Source of the DNA: Tritrichomonas musculus
Lineage: Eukaryota > Parabasalia > Tritrichomonadida > Tritrichomonadidae
DNA length: 64,000 nt
Assembly: GCA_039105265.1 (NCBI GenBank)
Contig: JAPFFF010000038.1
Coordinates: 1,426,001-1,490,000, forward strand
Reading direction: 5' to 3'
A program made the translations under genes and the position numbers. A model generated the notes under the pieces. The model saw only the letters and a list, made by a program, of their open reading frames with translations. It searched no databases and had not been told where the DNA came from. This document shows, one piece after another, positions 32,916 to 41,076 of this stretch. Each line of letters opens with the position of its first letter. Within the stretch, counting starts at the first letter, position 1.

Positions 32916-33280
32916 AACTCTGTCCAAAAATGTTCGACAATTGAATTTTGAGAGAGTATTCACATTATCATTTTTTTTTTCTCATTCACCTTTATGGTGA
33001 TTCGAAGGTTTTTTCCGAAGCTCTTTTTTCTGAGAGTAGCGCATGTCCCAAAGAAAGTTGTAATTCCTCTTAAGGGCGTGGCTATTTCTTTCAAAAACCA
33101 GGGCTCCTTGTATAAAAATAGCTTGCTGAAAGGATAATTATAAAAATAAACTTCTGAAAAATTGAATACATTGCTTTGAGAGGAAAAAGAAATTTTCGAC
33201 ACTTTATCGTTTTTTTAGTCAATTTTCAGTGGAAAATGCGGTTTTTATGTACGTTAAGTCGAACATTTTTGGACAGAGTT
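32916..33280. mobile_element. 365-bp MITE inserted in the minisatellite
   Basis: Inverted ends of 23 bp or more begin AACTCTGTCCAAAAATGTTC and are perfect at both sides. TA borders both ends (32914-32915, 33281-33282), and the interrupted 20-bp satellite continues across the insertion. The interior has an open stretch on the minus strand (33202-32960, 80 codons) that I cannot relate to a transposase. Confidence 0.85.
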
Positions 33281-33333
33281 TAACATATAATGAAATATAT
33301 TAACAATATGATGCAGAATATGATACTAAGTTG

Positions 33334-33470
33334 TTTTTTTTTTTTTTTTTTTTTTTGAAATCTAAGTAGTATACTTTTGGCAGTGATCCGTTAACACTAC
33401 GCTCCTTCCTAACCACTTGATCCATTTGTCACGTTATGTCACAAAAGACTCAGTCTATTATACTAGGTAT
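33334..33470 (-). repeat. Poly(A)-tailed tRNA-like sequence, possible SINE
   Basis: Read on the minus strand, a stretch with CAAGTGGTTAGG (A-box-like) and a six-pair stem GTAGTG/CACTGC is followed by 23 A residues (33356-33334). This layout resembles a retroposed tRNA-derived SINE. No good B box is present, so the call is tentative. Confidence 0.3.
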
Positions 33471-33471
33471 A

Positions 33472-33852
33472 GACTTGTTATTCTTCGATTCTCGAGATCA
33501 ATAATTGATTGACTTTTTGATATCGATACATAAATATACACAGATTCTCGAGATCGATTTCAGAGATCGAGAATTTTTTTTCTCAGATTTTGATATCAGA
33601 ATTTTCAATTAAACTTTTTGATAAATATATGATCGTAATTTAATCTCAAATATTTCATAAAAAAAGAATGTATTTTTTGATTTTAATCTTAAAATAAACA
33701 TCATTACATTATAGTATATATTTTCAAATATTATGAAATCACAAATACTAATTATAAAAAAAGATAAATCTGTTTGAGATTTTTAAACTGATAATCGAGT
33801 ATCAGATGCAAAAAAGTGTCGTTTTTGATATCGATTCTCAAAATAACAAGTC
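33472..33852. mobile_element. 381-bp MITE, family GACTTGTTATT, copy B
   Basis: Same ends and order as the copy at 31251, flanked by TA (33470-33471, 33853-33854), but lacking roughly 90 bp near the 3' end. The two copies bracket the 20-bp minisatellite. Confidence 0.75.
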
Positions 33853-34050
33853 TAACTATATTTTGTTCCTCTCACGATATATAGGGGAGAATAGATGATT
33901 AATATAAGTTTTTCATTTTATATATAGAAAATAAATAAATAAATAAAAACTTAAATCGAGAAAAACAATATCGATATTTTGTTTTATTTTTAACAAATTA
34001 TTTTGAGAGTTTAAATGCTTGGATACTTTGAAAAAGTTTCCATTCAAAAA

Positions 34051-34073
34051 GTTCTGGGACATGTCCCTGGGAC
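34051..34073. repeat. Inner inverted repeat, right
   Basis: Reverse complement of 25680-25702 with two differences (GTTCTGGGACATGTCCCTGG). Marks the inner edge of the right arm. Confidence 0.75.
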
Positions 34074-34258
34074 AAAATTTTTCACTCTTTTCAAAATTTG
34101 TTAAAGCTCTCACAATTTTAGTAAAATATTAATGATTCAAATATTTTTACTTTTAATCTATTAAAATATCAAATGTTCATAAAAATAATATTCAATAAGT
34201 AATTTATTCATTTAAATTATGTTTGGTCTTTTCGTCTATGTGGTATAGTATAAATTTT

Positions 34259-34912
34259 AAAGTCTAAGTTAATCGCTATCGAGTATTTAGATAATCGTTT
34301 GAAAGTTTAAGATAATCGCTATCGAGTATTTAGGAAATCGTTTTAAAGTCTAAGATAATCGCTATCGAGTATTTAGGAAATCGTTTTAAAGTCTAAGATA
34401 ATCGCTATCGAGTATTTAGGAAATCGTTTTAAAGTCTAAGATAATCGCTATCGAGTATTTAGGAAATCGTTTTAAAGTCTAAGATAATCGCTATCGAGTA
34501 TTTAGGAAATCGTTTTAAAATCTAAGATAATCGCTATCGAGTATTTAGGAAATCGTTTTAAAGTCTAAGATAATCGCTATCGAGTATTTAGGAAATCGTT
34601 TTAAAGTCTAAGATAATCGCTATCGAGTATTTAGGAAATCGTTTTAAAGTCTAAGATAATCGCTATCGAGTATTTAGGAAATCGTTTTAAAGTCTAAGAT
34701 AATCGCTATCGAGCATTTAGGAAATCGTTTTAAAGTCTAAGATAATCGCTATCGAGTATTTAGGAAATCGTTTTAAAGTCTAAGATAATCGCTATCGAGT
34801 ATTTAGGAAATCGTTTTAAAGTCTAAGATAATCGCTATCGAGCATTTAGATAATCGTTTTAAAGTCTAAGATAATCGCTATCGAGTATTTAGATAATCGT
34901 TTTAAAGTCTAA
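34259..34912. repeat. 43-bp minisatellite (15 units)
   Basis: Fifteen units of 43 bp, starting near 34271 and ending near 34912, with core AATCGCTATCGAGTATTTAG. The outer units differ (AGATAATCG in place of AGGAAATCG) while the inner ones are nearly identical. It has no counterpart in the left arm. Confidence 0.95.
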
Positions 34913-34940
34913 AAAATAAAAGGCGCCAAAATTAAATATC

Positions 34941-35030
34941 ATTTATCAAAAAGTTCTTATTACATTTATCAAAAAGTTCTTATTACATTTATCAAAAAGT
35001 TTTAATTACATTTATCAAAAAGTTTTTATT
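34941..35030. repeat. Subterminal 23-bp repeats, right arm
   Basis: Four units of TTATCAAAAAGTTCTTATTA plus CAT, the reverse complement of the left subterminal repeats. Confidence 0.8.
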
Positions 35031-35067
35031 TTTGAATACTGTGATGGTCACTTCACCTTAACAGTGT
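34978..35067. repeat. Right terminal inverted repeat of MULE
   Basis: Reverse complement of 24709-24798 with a few differences. The outer edge is ...CCTTAACAGTGT. Confidence 0.85.
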
Positions 35068-35325
35068 GCTATTTATCATTTCTCAATAATTTTTTTTTAA
35101 TCTTTTTATACTTTTACCTAATTTTTACAGAAACTGCATGCAGCCTTGAAGGCATCAAGCGAAGCTGAGACCTTGCGTATAACGACAAGAATTGGTAATA
35201 CTTGACCTATTTGGTAGGGTGTTTTACTCTAGACTATATAATAAATTGAAAATTGAATTGTATGCTAAAATGAAAAGCAGTTTATAAGATATTTAAATTA
35301 AAACCTTTATTGAAATAAAATAAAT

Positions 35326-37317
35326 TTACTTTTCATTTAATTTTAACGAATTCAAAACAGGCTTTGGTATATCTATCCAATCATTGTTGTCAGGTGAACT
35401 TCTTGAAGCATGGAGAATATTAATTAATTTTGCAGTGAAGTGTTGGCAATTATTAGTTGGCCAATTATAATCACTAGCTCTCCAATTTCCACTCTTTTTA
35501 ATTTCATTGATCAAATCGAACAATTTCATTTTTCTTCCCAGATTAAGTTTCATTGCATCAGTTGCCGGGTATCTTTGTTTAAATTCACGAAGAGTCATTG
35601 TGAAAGCTTTAGCTCCATCATGGTCAATGTAAGAAGGCAAATTATTTTTATTCCAATATCTTCCATAAACAAAAATAGCGCCAACAGTATCATCATTTGC
35701 ATTCTTTTCGCCAACCCAAATTGCAGAATGAATTAAATCTGGAGGAGGAATTGAATGGCCGAGAACTTTTCTAACATTTTTCATAAAAGTGATCAAAAAG
35801 TTCAAGTTAAAAACAATGTTGGACGATGTTCCAAGATAAGCACTTTGTATTTCAATGTTTCCTAATACTTTTGCATTCGTCTGTGAATCATCATCATCAT
35901 CTTTATGTGAACTTCCACTTTTCTTTTTCTTTCCATCATCATCACCATCTTCATCATCACCTCCATTTGCATAAGCATTATCAGAAATATCATAATGACC
36001 TGCTTTTATATCAGCTTCACCGAGTGATTTACAGCCAGAAAATGCGAAATCATCAACTGTTGCTGTTCCATCAATATCAATTTTAACATTATTTAATGAA
36101 TTACTATTTTTAAATGAATTTGATTGAATTTCTACATTGCCATTTGTTTTTATGTCAACATTTGTTAATTGTTCACATTGAGCAAATGATTGCTTTTCAA
36201 AAGTAACAGTTGAAGTTGAAAGTTCAATTGAATTTGATGATGATGATGATGATGAACTTATAATAATTTCATGAACTTGTGATTTATGAAATGCTTGTTG
36301 ACCGAAAACAACATTCTCTGGAGTATGAATAACAAATGTTGTCAATTGTAAGCAGCCTTGGAATGATTGTTTGTCAAATGAAATGGAACCATTTGCAATG
36401 AGAAGTATTGAATTAATTTTTGACTGTAAAAATGAATGTTCTCCAAATGAAATGTCATCATCAGAAATAACCGTTAAATTGGTCAATGATGGAGTTTGCT
36501 GAAATGCTTGCTTTTCAAAAGTGGCATCTTTTTTGCAATGAACAAAAATTTCGTTGATCGTTGAGTGTAAAAATGTATGATCTAAAACAGTAAAACTTCC
36601 TTGAGTTTCAACAGTGAGTTTTTTGAAGCTATCAACTTGTTGCATTGCTTGCTTGCCAAATTCAACGTCATCTTGAGCTTTGATTATTAGATTAGTTAAG
36701 GTTGATTGTTGGAATGCTTGATCATCAAAAGAAATTCCAGCATTTTTTGATTCTATTATAAAAGTATCAATATTATCGCAGTGCATGAATGATTGCTTGC
36801 CTATTATAATATTTCCATCTGATTGAATATGGATTGATATAATTTGTGAATGGTCAAAAGATTGTCCTTGAATATTTATGGTACCATTGCAAAATATATT
36901 TAATTGGTTAATGGGATCTGTTTGTTGGAAAGATTGAGGATAAAGAGTAATTTGTTTTTGAGCATTAAGTTCTATGGAGTCAATGTCTACCGAAGCAAAC
37001 GCATTTTCACTTATGTTAATTGAAATTGATGCATTAACTGTAAATTTTCCACTAATACTTATTTGTCTAAATGAGCTGTCTTCAAAATTAATAGTAGATG
37101 CTTGAATAGACATTTGATTAAGATGTGTAAAGGAACGGAAAGCATCTTGTTGAATTGAGATAGTGCTATCAGAAGTAATCACACATTCTTTGGCGCCTGA
37201 ATAGTTATTAATTAAACTCTTTTCAATTAAAGGTTCATTAGTAATGCTAAGAGTTGAATCTTGGTATGAAATTGTGCTAGACCCTAAAGAAAGTAAGAGT
37301 GCTAATGCTAAGATCAT
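35326..37317 (-). CDS. Secreted LRR protein with LRAT/NlpC-P60-like C-terminal domain
   Basis: 663 residues. MILALALLLSLGSSTIS is a signal peptide. Residues about 45-440 are irregular repeats of about 24 residues, each ending in a (K/H/Q)(Q/S)F or AF motif followed by a hydrophobic strand (LTNLTVISDDDISFGEHSF), matching BspA-type LRR_5. An acidic/Lys/Ser linker (about 450-480) follows. The C-terminal domain carries H530 in HSAIWVG and C624 in NNCQHF, 94 residues apart. That order and the NC(E/Q)HF motif match the permuted papain-like LRAT/NlpC-P60 superfamily, whose members are acyltransferases, peptidases or amidases. No membrane anchor. A TCATTT initiator motif lies 10 nt before the ATG. 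The LRR call is firm; the enzyme domain is inferred from two motifs and spacing. Confidence 0.7.
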   Translation of the reverse strand: MILALALLLSLGSSTISYQDSTLSITNEPLIEKSLINNYSGAKECVITSDSTISIQQDAFRSFTHLNQMSIQASTINFEDSSFRQISISGKFTVNASISINISENAFASVDIDSIELNAQKQITLYPQSFQQTDPINQLNIFCNGTINIQGQSFDHSQIISIHIQSDGNIIIGKQSFMHCDNIDTFIIESKNAGISFDDQAFQQSTLTNLIIKAQDDVEFGKQAMQQVDSFKKLTVETQGSFTVLDHTFLHSTINEIFVHCKKDATFEKQAFQQTPSLTNLTVISDDDISFGEHSFLQSKINSILLIANGSISFDKQSFQGCLQLTTFVIHTPENVVFGQQAFHKSQVHEIIISSSSSSSSNSIELSTSTVTFEKQSFAQCEQLTNVDIKTNGNVEIQSNSFKNSNSLNNVKIDIDGTATVDDFAFSGCKSLGEADIKAGHYDISDNAYANGGDDEDGDDDGKKKKSGSSHKDDDDDSQTNAKVLGNIEIQSAYLGTSSNIVFNLNFLITFMKNVRKVLGHSIPPPDLIHSAIWVGEKNANDDTVGAIFVYGRYWNKNNLPSYIDHDGAKAFTMTLREFKQRYPATDAMKLNLGRKMKLFDLINEIKKSGNWRASDYNWPTNNCQHFTAKLINILHASRSSPDNNDWIDIPKPVLNSLKLNEK

Positions 37318-38289
37318 AAATAAAAATGATTTTTATAAAAATGATTATTTTTAAAATTGTAAAAAAAAAAATAATTTAATTCAAAAATTGAATTAAATTA
37401 AATAAACTAATTTAATTTTAAAATAATCATTTCAATTAAATTGGTTATTTTGATTATTTTATCTAGCGACAGTGAAGTGATTTAATAAACATTAAAGCAA
37501 TGAGATATGATCATTAAGAACATTTCTTAAAGCTAAATTATATGAATATATATACATATAAATATTATTCAATATCTATCTAATATTTTTGCAATCATAA
37601 TAATATATGCAATTGCAATTCCAGAGGTAGTGCCTCCATTTAACTTATTTTTTTCATAAGTATTATATTATATACAATATTTAATATCAAGTCATATATT
37701 TGCTTCAGATAATTTGCATTTAGAAATACAATATGTTTAAAAGAGTTAAGAAAACAATTGATTTTTTTATACTTTAGCAAGTGAAAAACACTAATTTTTG
37801 AGCCCAAAATCACTTCTTATGAAAATAGTTTTTTTCTTATCAATTTTACAAAGGATTATCTATTCAATCTACCTTGCTTTATATATAAATTCAAAACGTT
37901 TCACCAAAATATCAGTTCAAGAATGGTTATTTGTTTGGATATACTGAAGAGTTATTGGCATCAAGACATTATAGTTGCTCAAATATTGAAATCAACTTAT
38001 AAACCTCCTTTTTGTTTTTAAATCGAAATGCAGTTCTTTTTTTATTTTAGATCCGAATATAACAAAAGGTTCGTGAATATGCATAAATGTATACAAATTA
38101 AAGATTATTCATTTCAATTAAAATGTAATTCTTTTTTTACGCTGAAATTTAATCTTATTGTTGTTTCCCATTTCTTTTCATGAGATTACTTTTAAAATTT
38201 TTTTTGATGTTTCAAAAGAAAAGAAAAAAAAAAATAAATAATGGAAATATAAAAATAATAATTAAAAAAAAAAAAAAAATGATATTTTA
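37318..38289. other. Intergenic region
   Basis: 970 bp of A/T-rich DNA. The part next to 37317 carries the promoter of the minus-strand gene; I see no gene or repeat in the rest. Confidence 0.5.
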
Positions 38290-38769
38290 TTATATACCAC
38301 CTTTAAGTCGTAGTAATAAATTAACTGTTGATCCATTTATTATTTTTAATTCTTTTAATGTTTTGTCATCCATATTTTTTAATGGTTTTCCCATATACAC
38401 TAAGAATTGTTCATCTTCATTAATACCATTTAATCGTTTGACTTCCTCTTTAAAGTGTCTGAGTGTTTGATTTTCATTAATTGAAACAATAACAATCCTA
38501 TCATCAACATCCTTAAGGAAAACTTTTATCATTCCATTTTTATTTTGGAGATACTGAGAAATACTATTCTTTAAGTTTATATTTGGGATCATATTGGTAG
38601 ACATTACTTGATTCGTCATTGGTGATCGATTGGAATGTTCGGCCATCCAGTGCGTAATTGCATCTCTCTCATAAATGTAGTGATCTTCCATTTCAACTGG
38701 ATCTTCCATGATTTCAAACGTTATTGGACAACGGAAATTCCTTGGTATTTCATCTCTGGGAAGAAACAT
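38290..38769 (-). CDS. U-box protein fused to a C-terminal ubiquitin-like domain
   Basis: 159 residues. Residues about 8-65 are a U-box (IPRNFRCPITFEIMEDPVEM, IYERDAI, then RSPMTNQVM), the RING-like fold without zinc that recruits a ubiquitin-charged E2. Residues about 80-158 are a ubiquitin-like fold: MIKVFLKDVDDRIVIVSI, a helix (LRHFKEEVKRLNGI), then FLVYMGKPLKNM and a final strand LLLRLKGG followed by one Ile. The ending is close to ubiquitin's LRLRGG and has a single-residue extension. The order E3 then Ubl is unusual. A TCATTG motif lies just before the ATG. It is transcribed away from the related gene at 39012. Confidence 0.85.
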   Translation of the reverse strand: MFLPRDEIPRNFRCPITFEIMEDPVEMEDHYIYERDAITHWMAEHSNRSPMTNQVMSTNMIPNINLKNSISQYLQNKNGMIKVFLKDVDDRIVIVSINENQTLRHFKEEVKRLNGINEDEQFLVYMGKPLKNMDDKTLKELKIINGSTVNLLLRLKGGI

Positions 38770-39011
38770 TGCAATGAAATTAAAAAAGCTAAAATGATCT
38801 TTTTAAATCATTTTCAATTGTTGATTGAAAAAAATAAACATTTCAATGAAAATTTAAAAAAAGTCCTTCTTAGTTTACTTGTTAATGTTGATTGAAAAAA
38901 ATAAATCATTTCCGTAAATGATCTTTTTCATTCATTCTTTAAAGGATTTTTTTTTGTTATATTAAACGTATTTTATATTGAGAATACTTAAATCACCTCA
39001 CTTTGAAATAA
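38770..39011. promoter_or_regulatory. Shared divergent promoter of the two U-box/ubiquitin genes
   Basis: 242 bp separate the two start codons. The plus-strand gene has TCACTT at 38998-39003, 12 nt (counted from its A) before its ATG, a good initiator. The minus-strand gene has TCATTG about 6 nt before its ATG. Co-expression is inferred from the layout. Confidence 0.55.
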
Positions 39012-39635
39012 ATGCTATCTTGTTCAGATATTCCTGACCAATTTATTTGCCCTATAACTTCTCAGGTAATGAGAATTCCATATGTTATGCCTGACGGCCA
39101 TACATATGAAAGAGATGCAATTAAGCAGGCTCTAGAATCAAAAGCAGAATCACCTATAACTAGACAACCAATGCGATTTGAAGATGGTAGAATCAATTAT
39201 AGTTTGTTAAATATGATTAATCAATTCAGGCAAAATCTCTATAACCAGGCAGTTGGGCAAAATTTCTATGACCAGCAAGTTCAGCAGAATATTTGTAACC
39301 AGCCTGTTCAGCAAAATCTCTATAACCAGCCAGTTCAGCAGAATATCTGTAATCAACCTGTTCAACAAAACTGCGATGGGCCCAACAAATTACATTTATT
39401 TGTGAAAAATACCGATGGAAAGATGTTGGTTCTTAATATGTTAGAAAGTGATACCCTTTTGGCATTCAAAAATGAATTAAATAAATTAAATGGAATTGAT
39501 ACAAATGAACAGTGGCTAACATATCAAGGAAAGCCATTAGCAAATGATAATTTAACTTTAAAAGAGTATGGTTTTCAAAATAATGGAATAGTTCATTTGA
39601 ATTTGAGAGTCTTAGGAGGAATTTTTAATAAATAA
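39012..39635 (+). CDS. U-box protein with repeat linker and C-terminal ubiquitin-like domain
   Basis: 207 residues. Residues about 5-55 form a U-box closer to consensus than its neighbour's (IPDQFICPITSQVM, PDGHTYERDAI, SPITRQPM). Residues about 75-122 are a linker of a nine-residue repeat (YNQPVQQN type, five or so copies). Residues about 127-207 form a ubiquitin-like domain: LHLFVKNTDGKMLVLNM, a helix (LLAFKNELNKLNGI), WLTYQGKPLA, NLTLKEYGF, and a last strand LNLRVLGG followed by IFNK. As in the neighbour, a Gly-Gly lies close to the C-terminus. The two genes clearly descend from a duplicated ancestor; only this copy has the linker. Confidence 0.85.
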   Translation: MLSCSDIPDQFICPITSQVMRIPYVMPDGHTYERDAIKQALESKAESPITRQPMRFEDGRINYSLLNMINQFRQNLYNQAVGQNFYDQQVQQNICNQPVQQNLYNQPVQQNICNQPVQQNCDGPNKLHLFVKNTDGKMLVLNMLESDTLLAFKNELNKLNGIDTNEQWLTYQGKPLANDNLTLKEYGFQNNGIVHLNLRVLGGIFNK

Positions 39636-40390
39636 TATTGAATTAATTATCAGAATTTCGTTATGTGAGGAATATATTTGTCAAGTTATTTTTCATAATT
39701 GCTTTTTATTTTAAAAAAATAATTTTGTCTTTTAATTTCAAATAAATTGAATTTATCATTTCTAATTTTTAAGAATGGTCAAATTTTGAGAACATATATT
39801 TATCACACATGAAATCATTTAATAAAATGATGAAGACTAATTCATTTTATTTCCAGTATTCCAAATGATAAAGAATCAAAACCTAGTGACAACAATGATA
39901 TAGAAACGAAAATTAAAAAACAAAATGATAAAAAGTGAATCAACCAAAAAAATTGATCAAAACATTCAATACAAAGTAAAACAGTCCAAAAGCACCAGTC
40001 ATGTTCAACCAAAATACTAAAACTAATACTTTGATAGAATCAAGAAAAGATACAGATATAGAGACAGAAAAGGTGTCTTATCAAGCCAGCCTGAATCAAT
40101 GGTTCGATAAGGAATATTAATTGAGGAAGGAAGGATTAAAGATAAAAATTTTCGACCAATTCAAATGTACAAGAAAGGTTCACGAATGAGTTATCCTGAT
40201 TCGATGTTCAAATATGCAGAATCCATCGAAAAAAGTGGAACATTAAATCGATCAGAATTGACCCAAGTTACTGAATTATACATAAAGGCAGCTTCATTGA
40301 ATAATCCAAGTGCAATGTTCAGATATTTTTTACAATAGTATCATGAATTTTTTGTATTTTTTCAAAAAAATGATTAATCAATTCTAAAAT

Positions 40391-40397
40391 AAAAAAA
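40391..40397 (-). terminator. RNA polymerase III T-run
   Basis: Seven T on the minus strand directly after the last base of the tRNA-Asp, as expected for Pol III termination. Confidence 0.7.
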
Positions 40398-40468
40398 CTC
40401 GCTGGCCGGGAATCGGACCCGGGTCACAGGAACGACAATCCTACATGATACCATTACACTACCAGCGA
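40398..40468 (-). tRNA. tRNA-Asp (GTC)
   Basis: 71 nt. Acceptor stem TCGCTGG/CCAGCGA pairs perfectly over 7 bp. Anticodon stem TAGGA/TCCTG encloses loop TTGTCGT with anticodon GTC. T arm CCGGG/CCCGG has loop TCCGATT. The discriminator is G, as usual for Asp tRNAs. CCA is not encoded. A T-run follows. It lies between two pieces of a dead Sel1 gene. Confidence 0.92.
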
Positions 40469-40715
40469 TTCCTTCCTTATGAATTTTATTTTATTACATA
40501 TTTAAATGGAATTGTCTATTGTCGTAAATTTAAATTATAACTATTTGCTTTTTTTGATATAATTTTTTTTTATTTTTACATAATTTTTCAGGAATATACC
40601 CACCAATGATCATCACAGGGCTGCGCGAAGCCAAATCAGGCTCCTTGAATTGCTGGATGAATCGGGAAGCCATTTGAACTATATATTTATGCATTATTTA
40701 GCAAAAATGGAATAA

Positions 40716-41076
40716 AAAATGTATAAAAAAGTATTCAAAAAGTTTAAAAGTTTTCAAAATGTGGCGTAGAAAAATACGATTCCCCGCTTATTCGTCCCTT
40801 TTTTCATGGAAAAAAATGATAGAAAAAATTTCAATGAATATTTGTTTCATTTTTCAATGAAACTTTGGCCTTATCATTGAATTTTTCTTCAGAACTCTCC
40901 TTCAGTAATTGCATTCAAATATTCAATTTATTAACTTTTTCTGTAACCAAATTGAATCTACTGTAAAGCTAATTTCACTGTATTTATAAACATTTTTTAT
41001 GGCTTCAACACCATTTGTTAAGTTTAGCATTAAAACAATTTTCATATTTAGGTAATAAAAGCTTTTTAATTAGTTT
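40716..41076. other. Intergenic region
   Basis: 360 bp, A/T-rich, no gene seen; one TCAAAAAGT word at 40735. Confidence 0.5.

Larger units (their letters stand above)
24709..35067. mobile_element. 10.4-kb Mutator-like element (MULE) with satellite arrays
   Basis: The sequence from 24709 inward (ACACTGTTAAGGTGAAGTGA...) recurs as its reverse complement ending at 35067, for about 90 bp with only a few differences. A second inverted pair (25680-25702 and 34051-34073) lies about 970 and 990 bp inside the two ends, so the original inverted arms were about 1 kb and have since diverged. One open MULE transposase gene (minus strand, 28393-30675) lies between. The rest is tandem arrays with units of 18, 128, 20 and 43 bp and three inserted MITEs. 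I see no clean 8-11 bp target duplication at the borders. Confident as a MULE; the exact borders are inferred from the inverted repeats. Confidence 0.8.
39850..40715 (+). pseudogene. Sel1-repeat gene remnant, interrupted by a tRNA gene
   Basis: Coding-like pieces of a Sel1 protein are visible but broken. 39858-39938 reads PNDKESKPSDNND and stops. About 40080-40338 reads, after a stop, GSRMSYPDSMFKYAESIEKS and ELYIKAASLNNPSAMFRY. About 40593-40715 reads IPTNDHHRAARSQIRLLELL, then SGSHLNYIFMHYLAKME and a stop. The intervening part is non-coding and holds the tRNA-Asp on the opposite strand. Several stops and at least one frameshift; no longer a gene. Confidence 0.55.

Noticed and set aside
32960-33202. 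80-codon minus-strand frame inside the 365-bp MITE as a transposase remnant
   Set aside because: No DDE motif or similarity to mariner proteins that I can see; too short.
33913-34113. 66-codon minus-strand frame in the right MULE arm
   Set aside because: It reads through the inner inverted repeat and A/T-rich DNA; no family features.
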